64,000 bases of DNA from positions 62,001 through 126,000 of the forward strand of contig NZ_BBOJ01000014.1 of assembly GCF_000974445.1 (NCBI RefSeq), written 5' to 3'. Within the stretch, counting starts at the first letter, position 1. Each line of letters opens with the position of its first letter. The notes under the pieces are model-generated. The model saw nothing but the letters and a program-made list of their open reading frames with translations, ran no database searches and was not told the origin of the DNA. This DNA is from Lentzea aerocolonigenes. GTDB taxonomy: Bacteria; Actinomycetota; Actinomycetes; Mycobacteriales; Pseudonocardiaceae. Of the stretch, positions 1-8,044 are shown in pieces. The translations under genes were made by a program, and so were the position numbers.

Positions 1-439
1 TGAACTCCGCGGTGGCCAGCAGGCCCGCGTAGGCCGTCAGGCCCGGCATGCCCAGCACGCCCAGGTAGGCGGAGAGGGGAGCGACGGACGGGTCGACCTT
101 CACCGTGTGGGCCGCGGGAACGACGGCGTACTCGCGCCAGCCGAGTCCGTGCAGGACGTTGTCACCGACTGCGATGGTGTCCACGCCGGAACCGACGGCC
201 ACGACCTCACCGACTGCTCCGCCCTCGAGAGGGGCGCCCACCTGGAACGGCGGGACGTAGGACTTCACGTCGTTCATGCGGCTGCGCATGTACGGGTCGA
301 CGCTCATGAAGACGTTGCGGACGAGGATCTGGCCTTCGCCCGGGGTTGGGATGTCGACCTCGGCGATCTCGAAGTTCTCGTCGGTCGGCCAGCCCTGGGG
401 GCGGGACGCGAGCCGGACCTCGAGTGCGGTGCTGGTCAT
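1..439 (-). CDS. Zinc-free MDR-family NADP-dependent oxidoreductase, N-terminal part only
   Basis: The gene runs off the left edge of the window, so only about 146 N-terminal residues are visible. They form the GroES-like substrate domain of a medium-chain dehydrogenase/reductase, including the signature MSVDPYMRSRMND, which is typical of the curcumin/prostaglandin reductase branch that reduces enone double bonds with NADPH. No zinc-ligand cysteines are seen, as expected for that branch. The ATG at 439 is preceded by a purine-rich GGAG about 12 nt upstream. The Rossmann domain is outside the window, so the substrate cannot be assigned. It is transcribed in the same direction as the operon to its right, but an 84-bp gap separates them. 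Confidence 0.85.
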   Translation of the reverse strand, partial: MTSTALEVRLASRPQGWPTDENFEIAEVDIPTPGEGQILVRNVFMSVDPYMRSRMNDVKSYVPPFQVGAPLEGGAVGEVVAVGSGVDTIAVGDNVLHGLGWREYAVVPAAHTVKVDPSVAPLSAYLGVLGMPGLTAYAGLLATAEF

Positions 440-523
440 GGTCGAACCATCTCCATCCAAGTCAGTTGCGGATCAGTTATCCGTTTCAACCACCGGCCTC
501 TGGAGACTGTTCCGGACTGTGAG

Positions 524-1237
524 CTAGACCGCAGGGAGAAGAGTGGTGACGTCTCGGTGCGCGAAGCCGAGTTTGCGGTACAGGGCGATGGCCGGGGCGT
601 TGTAGTTCTCGACGAACAGCGCGCACGTGCCGTAGAGGTTGAGCAGGGACGATGCCACGAACTGGCAGACGCGCCGGCCCAGACCCCTGCCCTTGTGCGA
701 AGGGTGCACGGCCACGCCCATCATGAAGCCGACGTCTGCTGACGACCACGCTTCCGCTGCCGTGGCCACCAGCCGGTCGCCCTCGTGGACGCCTGCCCAG
801 CGGCGGACGCCCTTCTCGCCCGGCCAGGCCCAGGAGTCCGGGTTGGCCTCGCGCAGGAGCGGTTCTACGTCGTCCGTCGTGGACAGCCAGCAGGCTTCGT
901 CGGGCAGATCCAGCGTGCCCGAACGGTCCATCCAGCCGAACGGTTTGTCCTCGACCCACGGCGTGGGCATGAGGTCCGCTACTTCGAGGGCCAGTTCACG
1001 CGACAACAGCGGGCGCAGCTCCACGCCCCGGCCGTGAGCGGCGAGGAGTGAGGCGACGCCCTCTGCCGGGCCGGACAGGACCAGGCGTCTGCGCCGTGTC
1101 AGGCACGGGGCGTGGACGGCCACCGCGCCCCGGTGTTCCCAGGCCGCACCACCGGACGACAAGGCCTGGGCCGCCCAGCGGACGAGGGTGTCGTCGCTGG
1201 CGTCCCGGACGTCGGCGGTGGTGCGTAACCGGCGCAC
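524..1237 (-). CDS. GNAT family N-acetyltransferase
   Basis: A 237-residue protein with a C-terminal GNAT fold (about residues 95-237). The acetyl-CoA loop is visible as GVAVHPSHKGRGLGRRVCQF (the R/Q-x-x-G-x-G/A type signature), followed by NAPAIALYRKLGF, the usual beta5-alpha4 segment. The first 90 residues have no recognisable catalytic motif. The start is GTG, placed directly after the TGA of the coiled-coil gene upstream (TGAGTG, no gap), so translation is probably coupled. It is the last gene of the five-gene unit containing the FtsK-type ATPase. The acceptor substrate is unknown; it could modify a product of that unit or be an unrelated passenger. Confidence 0.85.
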   Translation of the reverse strand: MRRLRTTADVRDASDDTLVRWAAQALSSGGAAWEHRGAVAVHAPCLTRRRRLVLSGPAEGVASLLAAHGRGVELRPLLSRELALEVADLMPTPWVEDKPFGWMDRSGTLDLPDEACWLSTTDDVEPLLREANPDSWAWPGEKGVRRWAGVHEGDRLVATAAEAWSSADVGFMMGVAVHPSHKGRGLGRRVCQFVASSLLNLYGTCALFVENYNAPAIALYRKLGFAHRDVTTLLPAV

Positions 1238-1681
1238 TCAGTCCTTCTGCTTGCGGCGCAACAGGGTTCGCTTGGCCAGCGAGTCCTCCAGCGCCTGGTA
1301 CGCGAGGTCCATCGCTCGGTTGTACTCGCCCTGGGGCCGCGGCGGGACGGACTCGTTCGGGTGCGGGAAGGTCACCATCTGCAGCCAGCGCTCGTTCCAC
1401 AGCTGCTCGACGGCCGCCTCCCAGTGCAGCGCGGCGCCCATCCGCACGACCCGTTCGCGGTCGCGCACCTCGGCGATCTGCTCCTGGGTGGACGCGAGCC
1501 GCTCGGCGAGCTCGGCGCACCGCACCTCGTCCAGCTTGCGCTGGCGAGCAGCCGCGTCGGTGGCGATCGCGATGATCTCCTTGTAACGCTCAACGGCGGA
1601 CAACGCCGGCACCTCGATCACCTCCTCGCTCTGACGCTGCGACGGGACCGACTCGAACATCGTCGTCATCATCGGGTTCAT
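1238..1681 (-). CDS. Coiled-coil protein of the FtsK-type operon, function unknown
   Basis: A 147-residue protein with a predicted long amphipathic helix (about residues 28-85, rich in A, E, R and K with heptad-like spacing) and a C-terminal segment with conserved-looking aromatics (W, F, Y). There is no signal peptide, membrane segment or catalytic motif. The ATG at 1681 overlaps the TGA of the FtsK-type ATPase gene by 4 nt (ATGA), which is why the longer reading frame starting further upstream was not chosen. The tight overlap suggests it works with the ATPase, for example as an adaptor or structural partner. This is inference from context only; the family is not recognised. Confidence 0.75.
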   Translation of the reverse strand: MNPMMTTMFESVPSQRQSEEVIEVPALSAVERYKEIIAIATDAAARQRKLDEVRCAELAERLASTQEQIAEVRDRERVVRMGAALHWEAAVEQLWNERWLQMVTFPHPNESVPPRPQGEYNRAMDLAYQALEDSLAKRTLLRRKQKD

Positions 1682-4497
1682 GACGCTTCTCCAGTGTCGA
1701 ACGGGATGATCACTTGCGGCCGCGAGTGCTCGAACCGGTCGAAGAACAGGCCGCGCCGTGGTCGAGGCGACCACGCCATCACCTGTTCGGGCCCGAGCGA
1801 CAGCAGTTCCTTGCCCTGAACGTCGAACGCCACCCAGGCGCCGATGTCGTCGTAGACGCCCGGCGGGAGGCACGCCTTCAGCCTCTGCACGCCGCGCCAC
1901 CAACCCAGCACGTGCGTGCGGTTCTCCGGGCCGTGCTTGAGCACCGTGCGCAGACTGTCCACACCGGACATCCGCGTCGTCGGATCCTTCTGCTCCAGCA
2001 ACGTTTGTGCGGCGTCCACGCCGTACAGCACCAGGTAGTGCGGTGACGGCGGCGTGTCGGACGTCCCGGTGTTCAGCGACTGCAACCGGGCTGCCGTGCG
2101 GTCCAGCAGCTCGCGGATGCCGTCGATGCCGATCACCGACGCGTCGTGCCCGTCCGAGCTCAGGCGTTTCGCCAGGTGCAACGCGGACGGCATCGCCTCG
2201 TCCACCAGGCAGGCCAGCGTGAACGCCGCCTCGTGCGGCTCGTGCTGCCTGCCCAGTGACGCGGCCGCTCCGCCGAGCACGGCGGCCGCGTCCTGGACCA
2301 CGGAACCGATCACGGCGATGTTGCGGCCCGGCGTGCGGGCGAACCTCACCCGAGCCGCGCTGCCCGCGACGTCGATCACCTGTCCCAGCAACACGGTAGG
2401 TGAAGCGTCGCCCGGCCGCAGTTCGAGGAAGTCCGGCAGCGCGTCGAGGAAGGGGATCTTGCTTCCGTCGAAGAGGCCAGGAGCCTCGCCCGGCTCACGG
2501 CGCCACAGCTCGTTCTGCAGGAAGTCCATGGTGCCCTTGGACGTCGAGTCCGGGATGCGGCAGATCTCGTTGCCCGGCTTCACGCCCGACTCGTGGTTGA
2601 TCACCGCGTGCCAGCGCGGCAGCTCCACCGCGGCGTCGTTCTGCGGCTCCGCCAGCACCCTGCGCGCCTTGGGCAGCGCGATGCGGACGGTGAACTGCTC
2701 GAAGATCGCCGACTTGCCCCAGAACCCCTCGATGCCGGAGACGTCCTGCGACGACAGCACCAGGTGGATGCCCTGCGAACGACCGCGCCGCGCCACGTCC
2801 TCCAGCAGCTGCGTCGCGGCGGCGGTGACCTGGTCCCGTTCGCCGAAGAGGTACTGGAACTCGTCGATCACCGCGACGATCCGCGGCCAGCGACCGCCGG
2901 GATCCTCCGCGCGCAGGTGTTCGAGCTTGGTGACCTCGTGCTGCTTGGCGGCGTCCGCGCGCCTGCGCATCTCGTCGGACAGGAAGCGCAGCAACGCCAC
3001 GCCGAACTCGCGGTCGGTGTTGACGTTCACGCCGACCAGGCGCGCGTGCGGCAGCCACGACGGGTCCTTGCGGCCCGGCGCGAACTGCGCGAACGACACG
3101 CCTTCCTTGAAGTCCAGCAGGTACAGCTCCAGCTCGTCCGGCGAGTAGCGCGCGCACAACGAACCGAGCATCGCGTACAGGAAGTTCGTCTTGCCGGAGC
3201 CGGAAGGACCACCGATCAACGCGTGCGGCGAGGTGTCGCCGAGCTGCACGCAGACCTGTTCACCGTCGTCGAACCCGACGGGCGCAACGACTCCGGCCGC
3301 CGAGCTCTCCGTCCACGGGCGTTCGGGCAGCAGGTCGCCGAACGAGCCCAGCCGCGACCGCCGCTCCTCACGCTTGTCCGCGATGGCGGCACAGGCGCGC
3401 GACACGAGGGTCGAAGGAAGACCCCGGTCCAGCGTCACCGTCACGTGCTTGCCGGTCATCGTGCAGAAAGCCGTGCCGTCGCCGCGCAACGACACCGTCT
3501 CCACCGGCGAGTTGATCGTGATCGGGATGTCCACGATGAACAGCTGCACACCGCACGCCAAACCGTTGCGCGCCACGCGTTGCAGCTGCTGCTGGTGTTC
3601 TTCCTTCAATGCCTTGCGGTTGCCGAACAGCACCGCGATCCGCCACGGTTCGGTGCGCCTGCCCTCGCCGCTCACCGAACGCACGGTCAGGTGCCCGTCG
3701 ACCAGGACCTTCGTGTGCACCTGGCGGATGTGCTCGGACAGCTCGTCCAGCAGCTCGTGCAGCCGCGCCGGGTCGTGCACCGTCAGCAGGTTCGCGCGGG
3801 TCAGCGGGTAGAGCCCGGGCAACGACCCGGTCAGCTGGCCGATGTCCCACACGTGCACGTGGACGAGCCCCGGCTGGAAGTGCGACAGCACTCGCAGCAA
3901 CAGGTTCTCCACCAGCGTGTCCGCGAGCTGGCGGCTGTCCGGAGTGGACGAGATGTGCAGGTGGGCCTGGTCCAGCAGCGGCACGGCGACCGGGAACGAC
4001 TGGGCCTGGGGCGCGGATGTCACGACGCCCGTGCCGATCCGCCACAGCTCCGGCACGCCCTCGCTGCCGTCGTGCGTGCCCGGCGTGCCGAGCCACGACT
4101 CGTGCGGCCACGACGCCGGCCCGGCCGCGACGGAGTTCACCAGCGCCGTCAGCTGCTTGGGACCCGTCGCGGTCCACTCGTGGTACGACTGCTCCCAGTC
4201 GTGCTTGATCTGGTCGAGCCGCTCGCGGAACTCCGGCATCGACAGCGGCGCCTGACGCGGGTTCCCCGTGCGCTTCTCGTCGACCGTGAGGAACGAGGTC
4301 ACGTCGGCGAGCGCCACGTCCTTCAACGCCCGGTCGACGCCCATGCCGCGCACGGTGAACTCGAACATGTCCTTGGCGTGTTCCGTGGCGAGCGCCCGGT
4401 GCTCACGCGCCACGGAGCCCAGCGCGGCCGAGACGGCGCGCTGGAACTCCGTGAAGGCTTCCTCGATCCTCCGCCGCCGGTCGTCGCGCCTGCTCAT
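1678..4497 (-). CDS. Soluble tandem FtsK/SpoIIIE-type ATPase
   Basis: A 939-residue ATPase of the FtsK/HerA superfamily. Residues 429-437 form Walker A (GGPSGSGKT) and 541-547 Walker B (VAVIDEF), followed by an SSQD sensor-like motif. A second, degenerate P-loop-like domain lies at about 700-830 (begins RNIAVIGSV, lacking GKT/S), so the layout recalls the tandem ATPase cores of EccC/EssC. Unlike FtsK or EccC there is no transmembrane segment; the N-terminal 150 residues are charged and helical. ATG at 4497 overlaps the upstream stop by 1 nt (TGATG); GTG at 4500 is an alternative. The two small helical proteins encoded upstream and the coiled-coil protein downstream are probable partners. Substrate (DNA or protein) cannot be read from sequence. 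Confidence 0.88.
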   Translation of the reverse strand: MSRRDDRRRRIEEAFTEFQRAVSAALGSVAREHRALATEHAKDMFEFTVRGMGVDRALKDVALADVTSFLTVDEKRTGNPRQAPLSMPEFRERLDQIKHDWEQSYHEWTATGPKQLTALVNSVAAGPASWPHESWLGTPGTHDGSEGVPELWRIGTGVVTSAPQAQSFPVAVPLLDQAHLHISSTPDSRQLADTLVENLLLRVLSHFQPGLVHVHVWDIGQLTGSLPGLYPLTRANLLTVHDPARLHELLDELSEHIRQVHTKVLVDGHLTVRSVSGEGRRTEPWRIAVLFGNRKALKEEHQQQLQRVARNGLACGVQLFIVDIPITINSPVETVSLRGDGTAFCTMTGKHVTVTLDRGLPSTLVSRACAAIADKREERRSRLGSFGDLLPERPWTESSAAGVVAPVGFDDGEQVCVQLGDTSPHALIGGPSGSGKTNFLYAMLGSLCARYSPDELELYLLDFKEGVSFAQFAPGRKDPSWLPHARLVGVNVNTDREFGVALLRFLSDEMRRRADAAKQHEVTKLEHLRAEDPGGRWPRIVAVIDEFQYLFGERDQVTAAATQLLEDVARRGRSQGIHLVLSSQDVSGIEGFWGKSAIFEQFTVRIALPKARRVLAEPQNDAAVELPRWHAVINHESGVKPGNEICRIPDSTSKGTMDFLQNELWRREPGEAPGLFDGSKIPFLDALPDFLELRPGDASPTVLLGQVIDVAGSAARVRFARTPGRNIAVIGSVVQDAAAVLGGAAASLGRQHEPHEAAFTLACLVDEAMPSALHLAKRLSSDGHDASVIGIDGIRELLDRTAARLQSLNTGTSDTPPSPHYLVLYGVDAAQTLLEQKDPTTRMSGVDSLRTVLKHGPENRTHVLGWWRGVQRLKACLPPGVYDDIGAWVAFDVQGKELLSLGPEQVMAWSPRPRRGLFFDRFEHSRPQVIIPFDTGEAS

Positions 4498-4748
4498 CAC
4501 AGCTCCACGGTGAGTCGTTGGATGCGCTCTAGGGTTCCCACCATCAGTTCCAGCTGATCGGGAAATCTTTCCTTCGCGCGCACGAACTCCGGTGGAAGCA
4601 GGGACTCGTGGTGGTTCTCGCTGGACTCGGCGAGGATCGCGACCGCCTCGTCGAGGCCTTCCTGCGCTGACCGCACACTCCGGTACGACTCGCGCAGGAT
4701 CTCGCTCGCCTGCTCGAGCGCGGCGCGAACCTCGGCGATGGATGCCAT
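4497..4748 (-). CDS. Small helical protein 2 of the FtsK-type operon
   Basis: An 83-residue, probably all-helical protein starting MASIAEVRAALEQA. The first 14 residues nearly repeat those of the next gene upstream (MASIEEVRAAIAQA), so the two are likely diverged paralogues. There is no WXG motif, signal peptide or membrane helix, but size, pairing and linkage to an FtsK-type ATPase are reminiscent of WXG100 proteins. ATG at 4748 overlaps the stop of the upstream gene by 1 nt (TGATG) and its own stop overlaps the ATPase start the same way. Function is not known; a heterodimer with its paralogue is a reasonable guess. Confidence 0.78.
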   Translation of the reverse strand: MASIAEVRAALEQASEILRESYRSVRSAQEGLDEAVAILAESSENHHESLLPPEFVRAKERFPDQLELMVGTLERIQRLTVEL

Positions 4749-5008
4749 CAAAGCCTGCTGTTGATGCCCTCGGCCCCGGAAATGCCCGCGCCGAGGTAGT
4801 TCTGCAGCTCGCTCACGCCGGACACGACCTGGGCGAACTGGGCGTTCGTCGTCTCGACGTCCGCCTGCACGGAGCCCTGCGTGACCGATGTCAGCAACTG
4901 CTGCGCGTCCTCGGCGAGCTCAGCCGCCTGTTGGAGGGCCGACTGGCTTTGACTCGCCTTGTCGATCGCCTGGGCAATTGCGGCACGGACCTCTTCGATG
5001 CTGGCCAT
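4748..5008 (-). CDS. Small helical protein 1 of the FtsK-type operon
   Basis: An 86-residue protein and first gene of the operon. It is alanine/glutamine-rich and probably helical to about residue 70, then ends in a glycine-containing tail (LGAGISGAEGINSRL). It shares the MASIxEVRAA start with its downstream neighbour. The ATG at 5008 has a good ribosome-binding site (GGGAG about 12 nt upstream). No domain is recognised with certainty; it resembles small actinobacterial DUF proteins found next to FtsK-type ATPases. It may be a secreted or translocated substrate, or a subunit that controls the ATPase; the sequence does not decide. Confidence 0.78.
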   Translation of the reverse strand: MASIEEVRAAIAQAIDKASQSQSALQQAAELAEDAQQLLTSVTQGSVQADVETTNAQFAQVVSGVSELQNYLGAGISGAEGINSRL

Positions 5009-5247
5009 GTCGGCTCCCGAACCCTCCCGGAACAGGGCGGTCGTACAACCACCCTCAGTAGAGATTGTGCCCAGATTTTCACAGTTGAGAGCGAAGATCG
5101 GCTAACCGGGTGGATGCCTGAATCCACTCGAACGGGCCTTGATTTAATGATCAGTTGAGCGCGCCGCTGGCCCCTTGCGGAGAGGTGTCGCAACTCTCAC
5201 AATGCCGCCTACTGCCTGTTGTGTTGATCGCAGACCGGCCGGGTGAA
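5009..5247. promoter_or_regulatory. Intergenic promoter region of the FtsK-type operon
   Basis: About 240 bp without a credible gene between the leftward operon and the next leftward gene. It is visibly more AT-rich than its surroundings around 5080-5160 (for example TTGATTTAATGATCAG near 5140), so it probably holds the operon promoter and the end of the upstream transcript. No exact -35/-10 pair or strong hairpin could be assigned by eye. Confidence 0.4.
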
Positions 5248-5679
5248 TCAAGACGGCCTGATGGGCGAATTGTCACGCAAAGTGCCTGCACCGAACGGGT
5301 CATCTCCAGCCCACGCCTCCACCAGCACCCGCTCGGCGCCGGGCACGAGTCCGCTGATCAGCTCCGGCTCGTCCAGCACCGTCCACGCCGTCGGCGGCTC
5401 GCAGGCCACGCGCGGGGTCGGGAAGTCGTCACCCAGCCCGCGCACGAAGGTGCGAACGGCCCGCGCCAGCGCCGCCGAGACGTTGTGAGTCGCCTTCTCC
5501 GTGCTCGGCCGCGTGATGACCACGGCCCAGCAGCCCGGCTCCTCGTCGGAGCAGTCACGGGCGTCCACGACCTGGGCGCCGGCACGGCTGATGAGCGCGT
5601 CGCACGCGGTACGCGCCTGGTGCTCGTCCGCTGCCTCGACCACGACGGTGATCAGCAGCACGAGGTCGTCTTCGTCCAT
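5248..5679 (-). CDS. Hypothetical protein
   Basis: A 143-residue acidic protein starting MDEDDLVLLITVVVEAADE. The pattern of an N-terminal beta-strand, an A/E-rich helix and further strands (WAVVITRPS) suggests a small alpha/beta fold. No catalytic motif, signal peptide or membrane helix is seen and the family is not recognised. The ATG at 5679 lies 16 bp after the hydrolase-like gene, so it may be the third gene of a short leftward unit (lipoprotein, hydrolase-like protein, this protein). Confidence 0.6.
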   Translation of the reverse strand: MDEDDLVLLITVVVEAADEHQARTACDALISRAGAQVVDARDCSDEEPGCWAVVITRPSTEKATHNVSAALARAVRTFVRGLGDDFPTPRVACEPPTAWTVLDEPELISGLVPGAERVLVEAWAGDDPFGAGTLRDNSPIRPS

Positions 5680-5695
5680 GACATCCGAAATGGTG

Positions 5696-6172
5696 TCAGA
5701 CGACCCGATGGGCGAACTCCAGCACCCGAGTGACAGCCTCCCCGTCGGTCAGCAGCCCGTCGGCGATGTGCTCCTCGAACGCGACCCCGCGGATCCGGTC
5801 GGTGCCCGCCCGCGTGTCCGAGATGGGCACGATCTCGTCGTCGGACCCGTGCAACCACAACGTCGGCAGGTCACCGAGCGCCGGCCCGAAGTTGACCTCG
5901 TCCATCAGGTCGGCCAGCTCGTCGGACGCCCCGTCCCACATGCCGAGCACCGGCGACACGAGGATCAACGCCGCGAGCCCGGAATGCGTTTGCGCGTAAC
6001 GAACAGCGGCGGGCGCACCGGTGAACTGTCCAATGAGGACGACCGGCCGGTCGGCGGCCTTCACCGCCGCCTCGACGTCCTCGCTCACCACGACCGGCAC
6101 ACCGGCGGAGCGCAGCGAGAAGGCGATGCGCTCGCCGTGCGGCAACACGGCGAGCCATCCTGGTACGTCCAT
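5696..6172 (-). CDS. Short alpha/beta-hydrolase-like protein lacking the serine nucleophile
   Basis: A 158-residue protein with several landmarks of the alpha/beta hydrolase fold: a strand-elbow-helix segment (RPVVLIGQFTGAPAAVRYAQ), LVSPV after the next strand, the acid loop LWLHGSDDEIVP and a late His. The nucleophile elbow reads G-Q-F-T-G, so the usual Ser/Cys/Asp at the centre is Phe. The protein is also shorter than the usual 220-300 residues, lacking the N-terminal strands. It may be a non-catalytic binding protein. ATG at 6172 directly follows the TGA of the lipoprotein gene (no gap), so the two are probably co-translated. Confidence 0.72.
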   Translation of the reverse strand: MDVPGWLAVLPHGERIAFSLRSAGVPVVVSEDVEAAVKAADRPVVLIGQFTGAPAAVRYAQTHSGLAALILVSPVLGMWDGASDELADLMDEVNFGPALGDLPTLWLHGSDDEIVPISDTRAGTDRIRGVAFEEHIADGLLTDGEAVTRVLEFAHRVV

Positions 6173-6760
6173 TCAGGAAGCGTAGAACGCGCTGATCTCG
6201 ATCCGGCCACCGGAACACACGGGCCCGAGCGTCCACGGCACGCTGAGCGGCACCGTCTCGTCAGGCGGGATGGCCGCGGCCTTCGACGGCTCGGGCTGGC
6301 ACGGCCCCTCGACGGGCTCGTTGCCCGAAGGCACGACACCCCAGTGCAGGTTCGCCGAAGCCTTCCCGCCCGGCGCCAGCGTCAGCGCGGCGGGACCGGG
6401 ATCGGCCTTGCGCTCGAGCTTGGTCGGCACCGCCCCGGAGGCGTTCTCCAACTGGAAACCGCTGTACCCGTTCAACGTGCACGGCGCGGTGCTCGCGTTG
6501 GTGACGACGAACTTGCCGTACCGGTTGCCCGCGCCGGCGTCGGTCGGGTCGACCTGTCCCTTCAACGCGGACGAGTCGCACCGCTTCGCGGCCGGGGCCG
6601 CCGCGCCCGTGTCGACCGCGGTGGCGGTGGACGAAGCGGAGGACGACGGCGTCGAGGTCGGCAGCGTTTGCGACGCGTTGTCCGGGGTTCTGGTCCCGCA
6701 GGCCGTCACGGAAACGAGCGCTGTGAGCACCAGTCCGGAAGCGATCAACCGTCGAGTCAT
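6173..6760 (-). CDS. DUF4232-type secreted lipoprotein
   Basis: A 195-residue exported lipoprotein: basic n-region MTRRL, hydrophobic core, lipobox VTAC with the modified Cys at about residue 20, then a Ser/Thr/Ala-rich linker to about residue 55 and a beta-rich domain of the DUF4232 type (KFVVTNASTAPCTLNGYSGF, later LHWGVVPSGNE) with cysteines likely to form disulphides. ATG at 6760 is chosen over earlier in-frame codons because it has a strong AGGAGG ribosome-binding site and gives a correct signal peptide. Family function is unknown; it is expected on the outer face of the membrane. It is co-directional and contiguous with the hydrolase-like gene. Confidence 0.82.
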   Translation of the reverse strand: MTRRLIASGLVLTALVSVTACGTRTPDNASQTLPTSTPSSSASSTATAVDTGAAAPAAKRCDSSALKGQVDPTDAGAGNRYGKFVVTNASTAPCTLNGYSGFQLENASGAVPTKLERKADPGPAALTLAPGGKASANLHWGVVPSGNEPVEGPCQPEPSKAAAIPPDETVPLSVPWTLGPVCSGGRIEISAFYAS

Positions 6761-6864
6761 GGGTGCACCTCCTACCACCGAAGGATGTGCCCAAATCTCA
6801 AGACGCCCACACAACGTGCCGGGAATTCACCGGATCCGGTGCGTCCCCCGATTGCGCACGAACA

Positions 6865-6887
6865 TGTGTTCGGTACGGTCCGACACA
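6865..6887 (+). other. Hairpin overlapping the tnpB start codon
   Basis: TGTGT, a one-base bulge, CGG, a 6-nt loop (TACGGT), then CCG and ACACA form an 8-bp stem. Its last base is the A of the tnpB ATG (6887-6889). It may be the subterminal left-end hairpin of the element or may limit translation of the nuclease. Confidence 0.4.
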
Positions 6888-8044
6888 TGAAGACGGTGGT
6901 CCAGGTGAAGCTGCTGCCGACGCCAGGACAGGCGTCGGCGTTGGCAGCGACCCTGCACGCCTGCAACGAGGCCGCCGACTTTGTTTCACGGGTGGCGTTC
7001 GAGCGGAACGTGAAGTCTCGCAACGAATTGCAGAAGCTCTGCTACCAGGCGGTCAAGTGCGAGTTCGGACTGTCGGCTCAGCCTGCGGTGCGCGTGGTCA
7101 AGAAGGTCGTCGACGCCTACACCGCCTTGCGCGCGAACATCCGCGTCGGCAACCTCGGCGGTGTGAGATCCCGGCGCCGGATCAACGCCGAGTCGAAGCC
7201 GATCGCGTTCCGCCAGTGGGCTGCACAACCGTTTGACGACTGCTGCCTGTCGTGGGGGCTCGACGCGCGCACGGTCAGCATCTGGACCACGGCGGGCCGA
7301 CTGAAGAACGTCCCGTTCGCCGGCTCGCCCGAACAGCTCGTGATGTTGCGTGCTCATCGTCGGGGCGAGTCGGATCTGGTGTCGCGGGACGGCAAGTGGT
7401 TCCTGGTCGCTACTTGCGAGATCCCGGAGAAGCCGCAGTTCGAGCCGATCGACTGGATCGGTGTCGATCGGGGGATCACCAACCTGGCCACCACGTCGGA
7501 CCTCGCCAACTTCCAGGGCCGCCGCCTGCAACGGTATCGCCGCTGGCACGCACGGAAGCGCGCCGAGTTACAAGCGAAGCGCACCAAGTCCGCGACGCGC
7601 AGGGCGAAGCGCCGGGCACGTCGTGAGCAGCGGCATGCCACCCACGTCAACCACAAGATCAGCAAGGAGATCGTGGCTGTTGCCGAACGCACCGGCCGTG
7701 GTGTCGCCTTGGAGGAACTCCACGGCATCCGCGACCGGGTACGGCTCCACCGGTACCAGCGGGCCACGCAATCCTCGTGGCCGTTCCACCAGCTCGAACG
7801 CCACATCACCTACAAGGCCCGCCGCGCTGGCGTGCCCGTGCTGCTGGTGGACGCCCGCTACACCTCGCAGACATGCCCGAGGTGCAAGCACACGTCCCGC
7901 TCCAACCGTCCCACCAGGGACTCGTTCTCGTGTCGCCGGTGCGGTCTCGCTGGACCCGCCGACGTCGTCGCCGCCGTGAACATCCGTGACCGGGCACGGC
8001 GCGCGTGGGTACTTGTCAACGTGCCCTTACCCGCAGCCGCCTGA
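6887..8044 (+). CDS. tnpB: RNA-guided nuclease TnpB (IS200/IS605 OrfB type), solitary
   Basis: A 385-residue intact TnpB: N-terminal helix-turn-helix/wedge region, then RuvC with D194 (WIGVDRGITNLA), E276 (VALEELHGI) and D359 (GPADVVAAVNI), plus a zinc finger inserted before the last motif (C330, C333, C349, C352). All catalytic residues are present, so an active omega-RNA-guided DNase is expected, cutting next to a transposon-adjacent motif. No TnpA transposase lies beside it, so mobility would need one in trans. ATG at 6887 sits inside a small hairpin; no strong ribosome-binding site is seen. The 3' end and the following 100 bp carry the guide-RNA-like structures described separately. Confidence 0.93.
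   Translation: MKTVVQVKLLPTPGQASALAATLHACNEAADFVSRVAFERNVKSRNELQKLCYQAVKCEFGLSAQPAVRVVKKVVDAYTALRANIRVGNLGGVRSRRRINAESKPIAFRQWAAQPFDDCCLSWGLDARTVSIWTTAGRLKNVPFAGSPEQLVMLRAHRRGESDLVSRDGKWFLVATCEIPEKPQFEPIDWIGVDRGITNLATTSDLANFQGRRLQRYRRWHARKRAELQAKRTKSATRRAKRRARREQRHATHVNHKISKEIVAVAERTGRGVALEELHGIRDRVRLHRYQRATQSSWPFHQLERHITYKARRAGVPVLLVDARYTSQTCPRCKHTSRSNRPTRDSFSCRRCGLAGPADVVAAVNIRDRARRAWVLVNVPLPAAA

Noticed and set aside
2593..4557. Long plus-strand open frame (about 650 codons) opposite the FtsK-type ATPase
   Set aside because: Arg/His/Val-rich shadow of a real minus-strand gene; no start signal or recognisable domain. GC-rich coding DNA keeps antisense frames open.
6173..6814. Longer version of the lipoprotein gene starting at 6814
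   Set aside because: The extension would bury the signal peptide; ATG 6760 has AGGAGG and gives a proper lipobox.
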